A DNA stretch of 64,000 nt from Periplaneta americana (GCF_040183065.1 NC_091122.1:160389955-160453954); one strand, 5' to 3'; positions 1-12,615 are shown, counted from the first letter of the stretch. Notes: generated by a model from the letters alone, not told the origin. Program-made: numbers and translations.

Positions 1-1914
1 AAAATGACTGTTGATGAGAATATGTGAGGTTTCTCTTCATAATATTATGAGTCTACATGTTTAGAATACGAAATCATATATAACTCAATTTCGTAAAAAG
101 AAATGGACATGTGGGGTTTCTCAATATGTGATTCAAATATCCAATGTATAAATTCTTTTATACTCGACCATGCCGAAATGTAGTAATTATACACCTGGTA
201 GCAGCCCTTTAATGGACCTCATTAAAGTACACCTATTCATTAAAGTTCAGGTGTTCCACCAATCAGAAAATACAATTGTAGCAATATGAAAGTGCAAGTA
301 TCGATTATTCTCGGATATGCAATCGAAAGACAACAATAAATCAATAAATCACCTATATTTGAAAACAATAAATCACCTATATTTGAAATAAAGTCAGTTC
401 TGTTACTATAACAATTAGCGTTAATTGTAAATAATATTCAAATAAATTCAATTTGTCATCTCGTTTTTCATTGTCTAATTCAGTTTCAAGGTTATATCAA
501 GATTAATGTTTATTTTACTCACTAGATTATATCAAGGTCAATGTCGACATTCGTTTCTCGGAAAAATCAATACTTTCGCATCTGCGCACATCTCACAATT
601 TACGAGGTATTGCACAAGTCAGTTCCGCTCCTCAGTCAGATAAGAATAACATGAATACTTATGAATAATTTCAAGTTATAAATATGGTCGAGCATAAAAA
701 GTCGTATGAAACTTGACTATAATGGTAATTAAGATGCTCGTACGAAAATTATGAAACTCGCTTGCGCTCATTTCATAAACATATTCGCGTCTTAATTACT
801 ACCATTATAGGCTCGTTGCATAATGTACTATTATGGAAATGTTATAACACACAACTGCAGAATATATTATACATTTGCATGGATATAATTAATCAGACAT
901 ACTAACTTGAGTTGCGAAGTTAACTTAGGTGGTGATGTTAAAGAATCTGGATTTCATACAATAGATATATTTTTCAGATATAATTAAGAATGAAATTCCA
1001 AATTCTCTACATGAATTTATTGCAGGAGATTAATTTGCTAGGTTCTGGAATAGGTTTGCATATTGCATGCCTGCTTCTCAACTAATATTTCTTTTTTCAG
1101 TATAAGAATAAAAGATTTAATGTCTGTATATGATGTAAGTTAACATACCAGTAGCAATTCCTCTAGTAACCAATAATATGACAGAAAATGTTTAGTGTTA
1201 GGACTCGTGTGCTAAAAGTTCTTGTAACTTTCAGATGTTACTGATACTTGTTTTTTCCTTCACTTTCTTCCGGTATTTTCATATATAAAATCTAAATGCA
1301 TTTATGACATCCATATTTCTATATACTTGTTCAGATTGTTTTTTTTTTTATTTATGTGAACAATAGGACAGGTACAGATATATAAATTCAAACAATTTCT
1401 TTCCTATATAATTTCACCTCATATTTTTTATTCATTGTACATGAAATAATAATTGATATTGTAATATGTACAGTTACTTCTTTTTGTTTAACAAAACAAA
1501 GCATTAAATTTTATATAATTTTTATCTCTCGCACTGATTATTTTATGATTTTCGTTGAATTATTGTGATTAAGTGATTTTCCCCCGTAATTATGTTGTAA
1601 TTGCAATTTAAATTTGTATAATATAATTCTAAATTAGATTAATAATTGTAATGTTCCTGTATAAATAAAAAAAATGACATTTGGGTTGTTGGAAATGTAG
1701 ATTCACTATAGGAGTTCAAAACATATACAGTAATATAAATAGAGGAAACTGGTATTAATAAAATAATAGCTAAAGCAATTAAAGACATGTGGAAAAACCG
1801 AATTATAAGATGATTAGGAAAGTAATGATGTACTGTACTAGTTGACGATGGAACTTCACTTCTTCATTTTTCTATATACACTTTTAACACTGATTTTTGA
1901 TATCACTGTTTAAA
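1..1914. other. AT-rich sequence with weak inverted repeats
   Basis: No gene is recognised. TTTTATACTCGACCAT near 158 and ATGGTCGAGCATAAAAAG near 684 are inverted and may bound a MITE of about 0.55 kb. CTATAATGGTAATTAAGA near 716 pairs with TCTTAATTACTACCATTATAG near 791 around a short loop. The rest is low-complexity AT-rich sequence. Confidence 0.4.
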
Positions 1915-2060
1915 TTTCCACCTTCTTTACTGTTTTAATATTTAGGATTTACCTTGCTTGTCTAGTTTCGAAGTCTTGTGCTTCATTGTCCAAAGTCAAA
2001 GACTTCGAAACTAGTCAAGCAAGGTAAATCCTAAATATTAACACATAAAGAAGTTGGAAA
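1915..2060. repeat. Hairpin repeat with about 60-base arms
   Basis: The arm containing TTTAGGATTTACCTTGCTTG and CTAGTTTCGAAGTCTT is repeated inverted as AAGACTTCGAAACTAG and CAAGCAAGGTAAATCCTAAA, around a loop of roughly 20 bases. The outer parts (CCACCTTCTTTA and TAAAGAAGTTGG) also pair imperfectly. This is a small fold-back or MITE-like element. No coding content is seen in it or in 2061-2910. Confidence 0.75.
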
Positions 2061-2910
2061 TATAATCAGGAACTTCAATTATTAGTATCTTCCACGGGAT
2101 TATATAATTCTATATATATATAGCAGAAGTTTAGATTTAGATTACAAAATTAAATTTTAAGAAATAAAGGGCACGCAGATTGTCACTATTTAGTGTTATA
2201 ACTGAGAATCTGCTATGTTAATTGTGAACAGTTTAAGTATTCCATAATTTGCTAATTAGTGACTAAACTTCTCAAGTTACTTAAATGTTCCTCTACACTA
2301 AGAATTATACTGAAAATTCTGGAATGTCTAGTCACAATAAGTAGCCGAAATGTAAACATATAAACAACAAAAATACAATTCCAATTGAAAAGGGTCAAAT
2401 AAGTTCCATCGCCAACAAAAAACACTGTCAATTTGGGAGCTTTAAACAAGTATCATTTTACTACATACCGGTATTTTTAAAATCGTGTAACTGATTCCAA
2501 TAGCAGAATATAGTTTTTTTTTATCTCAATGGAAGTGCATGCAACATACTAGCAGGCATAAAATATATTTTCTTCGTCGATTATAAATAATAACCAGAAT
2601 TGTGTCCTAACTCCCACTTTCCAGACAGAAGCATATAAAAGACAAGAGCTTAGGATTTTGTAGTCAAGAATAGGAGATTTTTCAGTGAGATCTACAGAGT
2701 GTTCCAGCGATAAATACCAATTTATTCATCGGCCGCTACGTGGCGGCAGTGGTTGAGCAACTACCGGCCAGCCAGCTCCCCCTCTCTCGGCATTCAGTCT
2801 GAGATTGGAATACGTAGAGAAGGAGTCGTGTTGTGTTGTGTTGTGTTGTGTCATGTCATGCCGCTCATGTACTTAACACATGGAGATCGCATAATTGTGA
2901 GATGTTCTGT

Positions 2911-3250
2911 GCTTGAACATACATCATCGTCATTAGTCCACACCTGTGGAGTAACGGTTAGCGCGTCTAGCCGCAAAACCAGGTGGCCCGGGTTCGATTC
3001 CTGGTCGGGGCAAGTTACCGGTACCTGGTTGAGGTTTTTTCCGGGGTTTTTGCTGGGTAACTTTCGGTGTTGGACCCTGGACTCATTTCACCAGCATTAT
3101 CACCTTCATCTCATTCAGACACTAAATAACCTAAGCTGTTGATAAAGCGTCGTAAAATAACCTACTAAAAATCATCATCATCATTTCCTGTATCTCCCAC
3201 TGGAACAAAGGGCCTCAACAAACTTTCGCCACTGTCGCTTGAACATACAT
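2911..3250. mobile_element. LINE 3' tail with nested SINE, flanked by 14-base duplication
   Basis: GCTTGAACATACAT occurs at 2911-2924 and 3237-3250 and is a likely target-site duplication. On the minus strand the insert starts with about 66 bases (3172-3236) that look like the end of a LINE, followed by an ATG-repeat tail. A tRNA-derived SINE lies inside that tail. Confidence 0.6.
2935..3171 (+). mobile_element. tRNA-derived SINE, family 1, copy 1
   Basis: The head has a tRNA-like A box (TGGAGTAACGGTTAGCGCG) and B box (GGTTCGATTCC). The body has GGTTGAGG...CCGGGGTTTT and GCTGGGTAACTTTCGG, and the end has CGTAAAATAACCTACTAAAA. The same structure recurs at 23987, 33817 (minus), 49681 and 51150, so this is a real family. 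RNA polymerase III transcription is the expected mode for such elements. Confidence 0.85.
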
Positions 3251-4603
3251 ACTTGAGAAAACTTACTATTATACGAAAAAAAAAAAATTGCGTGACAAAA
3301 CAAGGCGAAAATTTATAAATCGTTTTCCAGGCCGCCCAGTTCCGAAAAGGTGGGCAATAAAAAATTAATGAAAAAGTTTATTGAAACAGGTTTATAATTG
3401 ACAGAAAAAACCACAATCTCGTGTGATTACAGAAGAAAAAATTGACGAAGTTGGAGCAAAATGGTCAACGCTTCCAGCAGCTACTGTCATGAGGGTGAGT
3501 ACAAAATTCTATAATTATAGTCCCGTCGCTCTAATTTCCGACAGCCAATCACGTTGCAGGTCGGCTACATTTAAACGTGTGCGTCTTGTCATTCGCTGAT
3601 GAAGACGTTATGCACTTCCTAAGGCTGGATAAATACTTAATATAATCGCCCGCCATTTTGGCTCTTTTATTGGCGTTCGCAGAAAGCACACGAGGACATT
3701 ATTTGCCGCTCAATTATTTGCTGAATTACAGTGCGTTTGATTTATTATCATAGGAGCTACAACATAATAATGTTTAATTGTGTGGCAAATAGATTCCTTG
3801 TATGGTAGCTCGGGAACGAAAGAACAAAAATGGCGAACGATACTACCTACCTAGACATTATAGAGCCTTGACTTCCTAAGACGTAAGCAAAGAGGAGGAG
3901 TCACACCGGGAATAACAGCGTCGCGACTATAATATAACATATAATAATTAAAGTTAAATACAACATACTATGGTTAATAAGTATGCATGTAAGTTTTAAT
4001 TCAGTGAAGTGTTGTGAGTTTAAGGGCCCAATTGTCGACGGTTATTCAAGCACTATGCTGCCCAGCGGCCGAATAATAAACCGGTAAGCGTACTTATCAC
4101 TGGAACGCTCTGTTATAATACATCACCTGCATTATCTAATATTATTACGTACCTTAGTAAAATAGAACTAAACAAGTCTTGTCAAGTGCTCAATCTCATC
4201 TCACTGATTTGCAATAAATTCATGTTACCGTAATATAGGCCTACAAGTTTTTTTAGAGATTTTTTTTCCACTTGTCATAACGTTTTGTATATTGACAGTA
4301 TCCTGTTACCGGTATCTAAATATAATAATATCGTATCAGCATTTATTAATTACGGTATTTTTTTGGTTATAGTGAGCCTCACAGAAGACACGCACTATGA
4401 ATAATAAATAATCACATTATGAACAAAAGAAACAGTATTGTGTTGAAAAAGAATTAGTGGAGAGTTAATAGTAATCTGATCACTAGAAAGTAGCATCTTA
4501 CAAAGTCACAACAATCAGAAAATCGAAAATTAGTGAAGCATAGGTGAGGATATGTTAGGATTAGGTATATCCTACTGAGACTGAGAAACCTATTTTACTT
4601 TGT
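3251..4603. other. No gene seen; possible degraded MITE
   Basis: Ends near 3510 (TATAATTATAGTCCCGTCGC) and 3945 (GCGTCGCGACTATAATATA) are imperfect inverted repeats, suggesting an old MITE of about 0.43 kb. A short GTTGTGTTGTG run lies before this block at about 2826. Nothing else is recognisable. Confidence 0.35.
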
Positions 4604-4802
4604 TACCGTAAAGTGGGGTGACTTTGAACAATAATGTAGTGCCTTTCTAAATTAAATGCTGTACCCAATTGCGAAAAAACTGAACTAATTTATTGACAAC
4701 TTAAACAGTTTTTTCGCAATTGGGTACAGCATTTAATTTAGAAAGGCGCTACATTACTGTTCAAAGTCACCTCAGCGTTCAAAGTCACCCCACTTTACGG
4801 TA
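4604..4802. mobile_element. Palindromic MITE, copy 1
   Basis: The element is an almost perfect 200-base palindrome, from ACCGTAAAGTGGGGTGACTT to AAGTCACCCCACTTTACGGT. It has TA at both outer edges, which suggests a TA target duplication as for Tc1/mariner-derived MITEs. A second copy is at 35989-36187. The centre contains AACTTAAACAGTTTTTTCGC. Confidence 0.88.
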
Positions 4803-5868
4803 CTACGTTTTAATACAATAACACCTGTTAAATTGTCCAATTTGCAAAAAGTTACAAAGAAATCTAATTTTATTGGAATGACTTCTCCATGTTTTCCAGT
4901 ATATATATTGTAATTTTACTTTCTTATAAGTGCTGTAATGAGGGAATTGTAAATAATATTTCAAATATGAAGATAATAATATTAATGAGAGATATCTTTA
5001 ACCTGCTAGACACAGATCCTTAGGGAATTTAGGTTGCTTCTTTAACTAAACGACTGGAACTTCATAATATTAAACAAGAATTATGTTAAAATTATTGTAT
5101 CGTTTAACCTATGGATTAACGATCAGCACACTTCTACAAAAAAAGGAAAAAGTCCATTTGCTGGCAACTAGCATTTTTAAGAGTCAACCTCATTAACACT
5201 TTTCATTGTATTTTTATAAAAACTTTTAGAGGTAATGTACCAGTAGCTATGCAATTTATACTTCTGAATAATTCTGAATTACTAAGTATGTTTCAAAGAT
5301 TATATAATTTCAAATTAGATATGAGTATTGATTATAGTAATTTCAAAGATTGAAATATATTTACCGGTACATACCGGTAATCACATTTCATTGCTTTTGT
5401 ATCGTTTAATAGTTCAGAAGCAAACATGTAATATGCACACCATCCAGAATTCATTAATTGGAATGAGAAGAGTCGTTCATTCATAACTGACTTCGTGATT
5501 GGCTAGAATTACAAACATTTTCATAGTAAAATAAAATAAAATAAAATAAAATTACAAGTTTAGTTATCTGAAATTTTAGACTTAAAGGCTAATGATGCTT
5601 TATTACTTTAAAAAAATTCGTTGTTAGTGAATAATCTCGGAGAACACATAAAACTTTGTTTAAAGAGTTCGCCATAAAGGAGCTGTATTCATTTAAAAGC
5701 TTGTTGTTAACCCCTTCAGTGGGATACAAATGAAATTTTCTGGTGTGACTTATCCATTACATGCATGATATTTTTATAAGTCGAGCATGACATCTTTCGA
5801 ATGACACTGAAATATTACGTGCTTTCCATTGAAGGAGTTAATTTGCGACAATTAGATTATATTCCTAC
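4803..5868. other. No gene or repeat recognised
   Basis: This AT-rich stretch lies directly downstream of pacifastin exon 10 and would hold its next intron. I looked for another C-x2-C-x-C pacifastin core on the minus strand and found none. A short (AAATA)n run is at about 5528-5550. Confidence 0.5.
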
Positions 5869-6009
5869 CTCGCTTTTTTCTGGTAACTTCAGAAGGAGGA
5901 CACGTTTGAGGCTCGCAGAATGAAGTTAGTCCATCTGATGAGCACCAACATGTTTTACAGTCCTCCTTGTACTGTGTTCCAGGTGTACATAAGTACCCGG
6001 TGGGTGTCA
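5869..6009 (-). CDS. Pacifastin domain exon 10, divergent (last visible)
   Basis: The acceptor is TTACATGCAG and the donor CGAG|GTAGGA. There are 141 bases, phase 1. It encodes a leader TPTGYL, then CTPGTQYKED, CKTCWC, SSDGLTSF, CEPQTC. All six cysteines and their spacing are kept, but CNxC is changed to CKTC and the Thr after cysteine five to Glu. The predicted P1-P1' is Pro-Gln, which makes canonical inhibition unlikely. The tail PPSEVTRKKRG has R-K-K-R and a clean donor, so at least one more coding exon is expected below this position. I found none in the remaining 5.8 kb, so it may lie outside the window or lack a pacifastin domain. Confidence 0.84.
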
Positions 6010-6373
6010 CTGCATGTAAATGAAAATCTATTTATGAAAATTAGCTTGCCAATTTTAAGGTATGAAAAGTTGGTGTATATAATTTGTAAAATGCACTGTC
6101 TCTTACAAGAAGAATAAACAAGCTTCTCAGAAGTACCTATTCGCTCCTTTTTCTGTAGCAGCAGATTATTCTTCTTTCACTACATAGTGCAAAGATTCAG
6201 AAACCCACACTACTTAGCTACCATGGAAAACTTGAAGCCTTATTTTGTGACAGAAATGAATTCGCTAAGAATGACTTCGTGTATCATATGTAACTCTTTA
6301 ATTTTTATAAAGTGAATTAATTACATGGTTTTTAATTATTTAGCTGTAGGAAAATGTTAAATTTAAGAATATA

Positions 6374-7377
6374 CAGGGTGATTCACGAGGAAAGGTAAAA
6401 AATTTAGGATACTGTATCTTAGGCCATTTTGAGTGAAAAAGTTCATATGCACATAGGTCCGTTTTCGAACGATGGCGGAGCTAGAAGCATTTTTTTTGGT
6501 AAAATGTCTCGCCCCAATGTGAATCAGACGTTACCATATGCTGCTGACGTGAGACAAGGTCAAGGTCGCAATGAATGACGTAACATTGAATCTGCATTGT
6601 GAACGATGTAGAAAAGAGGAAGAAACCGGGTGGCGGGGCATTACAAATGTCCAATCGCCTGCCCTTGTCTGATGTAATGACACAGAACCCGCAGATAACA
6701 GAAATAGCCTACACTATCATTAATTCACAGCAGTTCAGTCAGCTACCTACAGCACAGTAGTTATACAGGTACAGTTATTGGAAGTGTTAAGTTGTGTTTT
6801 TCAAGATGCCTTATAAATTTTCTACTACAGAATACGCCGATATTGTGTATATTATGGTTTGTGCGATGGAAGTTCTTTGTGTGCCATCGCTGAATATGAA
6901 CGACGCTTTCCGAACAGAAGGGTACCATATCGAAGAGTACTTACTGTCTATGGTGTTGGATGAAAGACTTGGTATAGCAAAGGAAGGGGGAAACGAGAGA
7001 GGCGCTAATCGACCTATTTTGGATGCGGCATAAAGAACAGTTACGTGCAACTCTCCTGCGCGATGAGCGCGATTCATGTCCGAGCACAACAGTGCATTGA
7101 AGCAGAAGGAGGTACATTTGAAAATGTGCGAAAACATCGATCCCGACGTCTAGAATATTAGGTATGTATGCATACATGAATATAAACTTTAAATTTGTCC
7201 GTTATATGTCTGTAAATGCGAGTTAGTACAATAGAATCTTAGAAGTTTTTGTGAAATCAAAGAGCCATATCTCTGTAATCGTTCGAAAACGGATCTATAT
7301 TCATATGAACTTTTTGACTCAGAATGACTTCAGAATTCACATTCTAAATTTTTTACCTTTCCTCGTGAATCACCCTG
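6374..7377. mobile_element. Internally deleted mariner-like element with long inverted ends
   Basis: The ends are inverted repeats of roughly 100 bases, starting CAGGGTGATTCACGAGGAAA and finishing TTTCCTCGTGAATCACCCTG. Inside on the plus strand (about 6806-7033) is MPYKFSTTEYADIVYI, similar to the N-terminal helix-turn-helix (DUF4817 type) of insect transposases. Near 7080-7160 is a C-terminal remnant (QCIEAEGGTFENVRKH). The catalytic core is missing, so the copy is non-autonomous. Family assignment is from recall. Confidence 0.75.
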
Positions 7378-7985
7378 CATATTAAAATCCCAGTATGAAA
7401 AATAGAACATAATAATTGGAGATCGATGTGTGTAACATCTTAACAATAAATTATTACATAAGTACACATTTTTTAATGTCTTGCTTGGTAAGTCTGTTTA
7501 TTTGGTTACAGCTTCTGGATTGGCATTCCCTCGCCCTTTATTGCCACCATAGATATAATGTTCCTACATTCACAAAACACAAGTTATTTCTTAAACTTCA
7601 AACAGCATTCTATGTTTAACTTACTAAGAGCACAGCAGACAATCCCAGTGCTTCTTCGGTGAAGTGCTGGCATTTCCAGATTTTATCTTGCTTCATTCCT
7701 CGCCAATTCGAAATTAAACGCAATTTCTAACCCTTATTCTATGACTGCAAATTATAACCCTGACCCAATGATTCATATTCTGAATTGCCCTTTCACCGCT
7801 GAACTTCTCTCCATCTATTCAGGAAATTGTCTCTTATGTAGTTTGAGCATCTTGGGTGGTTTGTTTTCGGAAGCTCTTCCCTCTTCATAATCTCTACTTA
7901 TGCTATCCCTGTTTCTTGGTATGCAATCAATCTTCTGTCACAGGGATTTTGTTTCCCTTGAAATATCACTTCATCACTAAAAATG

Positions 7986-8247
7986 ACCATGCAGGGACGC
8001 AGACATTTTCTGCACATGACCATGCCAGTCACCGGACCTCACAATATGCGATTTCTTCTTGTGGAATTTCATCAAGGACACTGTTTACGGCCTTCCACTT
8101 CTAACGACTCAACCCGAATTGCGAAGATGTATCAAAACTTCCATCGGGAATGTCACTCAAGACATGCTTGACAGGGTTTGGCGAGAATGGGAGCATGGCT
8201 TCGAGATCTTCTATGCAACACATGGGGTGTACATCGAATACATCTAA
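7986..8247 (+). pseudogene. Mariner-like transposase C-terminal remnant
   Basis: The translation contains DLTICDFFLWNFIKD (the third catalytic acidic position of the DDE/D core), then TVYGLPLLTTQPELRR and NVTQDMLDRVWREWEHGF, ending with a stop at 8247. This matches the C-terminal layout of the transposase family represented at 6374 and 63315. Upstream domains are absent or frame-shifted. The surrounding 7378-7985 and 8248-8999 show no other features. Confidence 0.7.
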
Positions 8248-8998
8248 AGTAAATAGGAAACTGCAAATATTCCTGTTTCAAACGGTGATAATGTCATGTA
8301 TTTCTGTTTAGTATTGGTAAAAATATGGTCTTACAAAATCGTCCAATAATTTATATGCACAGTGTATTTATTTGTGTTGTATTGTGTGAGAAATAAGTTT
8401 GTGATTGACAGTCAGTGGGCGAACATGCACGTGTGAAGGCTCGGTGGCAGCTTGCTTAATCACAATTCATGATCCAGCGGTGACGTAAGGGAACAAGCAT
8501 TCAGCATTGTCGGAGTTCATTTTGGATCGTATGCCTGCATTACATGTCCAGTTCCGAGTACAGTGCATTGTATACTCTGTTTTGTTCACAGTTCAACAAC
8601 GTAATATACATTAATTGACTAAGTTTTACATATATTATCATCCAGTTATCTCAGTAGTTCTCCGAAGGCAGTGAAAAAGAAAAGGATTTAGCATAGATGA
8701 TGCACAATTGAATACGGTACCGAAAGTGTGTAAGTAAGAGAAGATGTGATACAAGGCAGCAGGTAATGTCAATCACAACCTTATTTCTCATGCACTGTAT
8801 GCAACATTTGTCATTAGAAAGGGGATGAAAAGAAAAGATAATTTCTCTGATACTTCTTGTGCGGTGCCGAATTAAAATAATAAAATAGGCAGTTCAGAAA
8901 TTCGACTCAAAGCACACCAAAAAAAAGTAGCTCAAATACCAAACTGTAAGCACTGCGAAAATTACTTGTCTTGCGGCTTTAGAATTAGTTATTGGTAA

Positions 8999-9240
8999 TG
9001 CTTTTGGCTTTGGATATCCTTTGTTTCTCGTCTTGTATCCCAATAGTAATTTTCTAGCTGAGAATCTTCACGAGCATTAATCTTCTTGATGGCTTGACAC
9101 TTGAAAAGATGGTACCGGTATTTATTAATTATTTTCCGATTTCGACATAGTGGGCAATAAGGTAATGGATAGAGTGACATTGTGTGGAGTTGAACTGTCA
9201 AACAGTTCTGTCCTGTGTGGAGACGGAATAAGGTTACTGA
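8999..9240 (-). pseudogene. LINE C-terminal zinc-knuckle remnant
   Basis: The minus-strand frame reads FRLHTGQNCLTVQLHTMSL, then CPLCRNRK and HLFKC. It aligns in layout with the FRLATGHDCLAKHLHRIGI...C-x2-C...H-x3-C segment of the RNase H-bearing LINE at 25138. It is a short degraded fragment with no RNase H part left. The stretch 9241-10008 is T-rich and shows nothing more. Confidence 0.5.
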
Positions 9241-10008
9241 TGCTATCTTGGAGAAATCTAGGATTAGATGTTTATTCTTAAAAATTTAACTCCACTGCTT
9301 GTTTTCAGTTTCGGTTCTTTACAGTTCTAATTTTACTTTCATTGTTCTTTGTATTTTTAATTTTGCTGCTTCAAATGATACTGCAAAATAAGTTATTTGC
9401 AAAATATTAGTAAATTTTTGGCAAGAAAGTCAACATGGTCATTGCCAGTTAAGGTGTATGTCATAATGAGATGGAATTAATTTGAGAAGAATTATTTTGC
9501 CTAGATTTTGTGTTTTTTTAGATTGAATTATTTAATTTATTCTTCAGTTTTGATGTCTTGAAGGTTTAGCTGCTGTTTCGATTGCTGCCTTTGAATCACG
9601 CTATAATACCGTACTACCTTATTGAAAGATGAGAGTAAAAAGTTGAATCAGTGACGTGTTTATGGCTTGCAGTTCTCTCGTTAGATTTTGTTGGGTAGTG
9701 ATCCATCAGTGTAAATATGGATCCATTCTTCTTGTGCAAATTTTGTAATGATTGTTTCCAGAGCCAGTTTTTCCAGTACTGATTGGTCTGTTTCTTCCTT
9801 CAAAATTTTTTGTAGTAATTCAACATTGTTTATTATTCTTATATGTCGAGAGGGTAGTGGGTTTTTCTGTTTTTTTCTTTCTTTCCTTTTATCTCTCTTT
9901 TTTATTTAACCTTATACGAATTATTATATTTCTCCCATAAAGCAGATTTATAACCATATAAATCCATAAAATAAGTAAACGTCAGTTATTAAAAATATGT
10001 ATAAATTA

Positions 10009-11325
10009 CAGTAGCGTGCAAATTAATCCGAACACGACATATTTTTACATTTTCTGTCATTGTTGGCCCCACAGCTGCTCATACTGCTTTAATTGACATC
10101 TGTAGTACGTGTAATTCCATTGTTGAAGGTCTGTCATTATTTTTTTTATAATATGTGACATTTTGCCTGTCGTTTTGTACTTATAAGCATTTCAGTTATG
10201 TTGAAGACTTAATACTGCAATCCTGTGTACATTCTGTCTTCTTCACAAATGGATACAACTCCACGAAAACGGTCTAAAATTATAACATTAGCAGAGCATT
10301 CTTCTATGACACAGAGGCAAATTGCTGCAGAATGTCACATCGGTTTGGCTGCTGTTAATTCTATCATGAAACGATACAGGGAGACTGGATCCATCACACC
10401 CCAGAAAAAAGGAAACTGTGGCCGGAAAAGGAAGACTTCACCTGCAGAAGATCGTTTAATTGTCAGGAAAAGTAAATTAAATCCTAGACTAACTGCTGTC
10501 GACTTAACCCGCGAGTTAATGGCTACCACTGGGGCGAATGTTCACTTCATGTGTGGCGAAGGGTTTTGGAAGCTGGACGAAGGGCTCGTAAGCCTATTAA
10601 GAAGCAACTGCTAACCCCTGCTATGTGCAAAAAACACTTAATGTGGGCAAAATTACATCAACACTGGACAGTGAATGACTGGAAGAATGTACTTTTTTCC
10701 GATGAGTCTCATTTCGAGGTCCACGGCCACCGTGTTTCTTACGTATGGAAAGGATCCGAAAAAGTAACAGCAGCTCATCTCCAACAAGCACCCAAATACC
10801 CCCCTAAAGTAATGTTTTGGGGTTGTTTTACACATGAAGGCCTGGAGCATTAATACCTATCAAGGGAATGGTGAATTCTGACAAATATATTCACTTATTG
10901 GAAACCAGAATCGTACCCCAGCTGCAAAAATCATTTCCGGATGGCAGAGGTGTGTTCCAACAAGACCTGGCACCATGCCATACGTCTCGAAAAACTACAG
11001 AATTCTTCAACAAGAAGAATATTCAGGTACTCCCCTGGCCAGGCAACTCACCCGACATCAACCCCATTGAGAACATGTGGTCAATTTGCAAAAGAAGAAT
11101 GCAAAGGAGAAGATGATTTCTGCCCTCATTGGTGTATGGTTTCGCGATGAAGAAATGAATATTTGTGGGAAATTAGTGGAATCCATGCCAAATCGTCTCA
11201 GACCTGTTATTAGGAACAAGGGAGGCCACATAGATTACTGAGGTATGTCTTAGATTCTTTTTTTATCCCATTTGAGTGTTTTTGCATAAGTAATTACGTT
11301 GTTCGGATTAATTTTTACGCTACTG
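10009..11325 (+). mobile_element. Tc1-like DNA transposon, inactivated
   Basis: The ends are inverted repeats (CAGTAGCGTGCAAATTAATC at left, GATTAATTTTTACGCTACTG at right), flanked by TA on both sides. The length of 1317 bases is typical of Tc1 elements. It holds a transposase pseudogene on the plus strand. It lies within intron 9 of the pacifastin gene. Confidence 0.93.
10249..11241 (+). pseudogene. Tc1-family transposase, frame-shifted
   Basis: The N-terminus begins MDTTPRKRSKI and contains a helix-turn-helix (SMTQRQIAAECHIGLAAVN). The frame then shifts near 10540. The second segment has WTVNDWKNVLFSDESHF, with the first catalytic Asp in FSDES. A stop near 10853 precedes the third segment, which has QQDLAPCH (second Asp) and PGNSPDINPIENMW (Glu, DD34E type). 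A further shift near 11115 leads to MISALIGVWF and the true end at the TGA near 11241. At least three breaks make it inactive. All catalytic residues are still readable. Confidence 0.9.
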
Positions 11326-12048
11326 TATTACTATTGTTTATATCTGTACATGTGCACGCAAATTATGTAAGTTTGTAAAACATCACAATTAAAATAGTAT
11401 AGCAATATAATTATGTTGATATAGGAAATCAGCAAATATGTAAGTATAGGCACTATATTGGAATCAGTTACAGATTTTTAGTAACCTGCTCGACAGTGTT
11501 TATTGATTTGTCTACGATGTTTTTTTGTTATTCATGGCACAGCTACGCAAGTTCTTAATTTTGTTGATAATAGAATGTCATAGAAGAATTATAACACATT
11601 CGCTATTTTAAGATGCAATTAAATCATGTATACCACTTGTTTTTTTTTGTAGTTAAAATTAAACGTACCTTAGCCTACAAGTAAATTATTATTAAACATC
11701 CTATGCAAAATTATGATACCGGTACGAAAAAAGGCAATTTATAAATAAACTACATGCCTGTAGAGTAAAATTATTTAAAAAAATAAAAAAAAAAAAACAT
11801 ACGGAAATAACATAGACCTACGCCTATACTGTAATATTTAAAGGTTTCACTGTAAAAACTGAAGAATAATTAAAATTATTACTTTGGTTTGTGTAGTGAT
11901 ATAAACAAACATAAGAGACTCCAGTTAGATAAATTCCACTTATTGCAAAGATGGCTTCGTATCTCAATGTATGATTAAAAAATCTCTCCCGATGCCATAT
12001 AAAGAAAGCCATATGTACATTGTATACATGTATATCAGAACAACACAC
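11326..12048. other. Intron 9 remainder, no feature seen
   Basis: This is AT-rich sequence between the Tc1 element and exon 9, with short A and T runs (for example near 11785). Nothing coding or repetitive is recognised. Confidence 0.5.
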
Positions 12049-12174
12049 CTTCTTCTTCTTCACCAGGCTCGGCACATTCCATATCTGTGCAAGAGATGTC
12101 GAGCCCATCTCGAGAACACCAACATGTGTTGCACTCCTTATTAAATACTGCTCCTGGCTCACATATCCAGTTTT
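12049..12174 (-). CDS. Pacifastin domain exon 9, acidic tail
   Basis: The acceptor is AATGGCTCAG and the donor AAGAAG|GTGTGT. There are 126 bases, phase 1. It encodes NWI-CEPGAVFNKE, CNTCWC, SRDGLDIS, CTDMEC. The predicted P1 is Asp with Met at P1', a poor fit to known inhibitory sites. The last cysteine is followed by AEPGEEEE, with no basic pair, so this domain should remain attached to the exon 10 domain. The open frame runs through the acceptor upstream and through part of the intron downstream, so intron retention would add residues before a stop. Domain identity is secure from the six cysteines; inhibitory function is doubtful. Confidence 0.87.
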
Positions 12175-12559
12175 CTGAGCCATTTGTTGTGATATTTGTT
12201 GCAGCATCTTAACAGCGAGGGAAAAGAGCAGCTCAAATATAAAGCAAATATACAGCATAGAAGCAAAACAATATTTTAATATTACCAATATCATAATAAT
12301 ATATTAATTTAGTAGTTAGCCTATATGTGTGTCAAATAATATTGAAGTTCTTGTATTGATTCCTGAGAAACTACTATAAGTTCCTTCAAAATTCATAAAA
12401 TGTAGGGACATAAAAATTATCTGGTATAATAGGCTACCAGGTAGTTACAATTAAACTGACGGTGTTCAGCGTGGCATAGCATGGACTGTAATGATCGTAG
12501 GAGTGTAATATCTCTTAGATATGTGCTAATTAAGCAATGCAATCACTAATTATACCTAC

Positions 12560-12563
12560 TACA

Positions 12564-12615
<52 letters not shown>

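Noticed and set aside
2960-3010. tRNA gene at the A-box and B-box pair
   Set aside because: The boxes belong to a SINE head. The sequence does not fold into a full cloverleaf that I can see, and it continues into the SINE body.
6811-7177. Minus-strand open frames across the mariner-like element
   Set aside because: They are shadows of the plus-strand transposase remnants.
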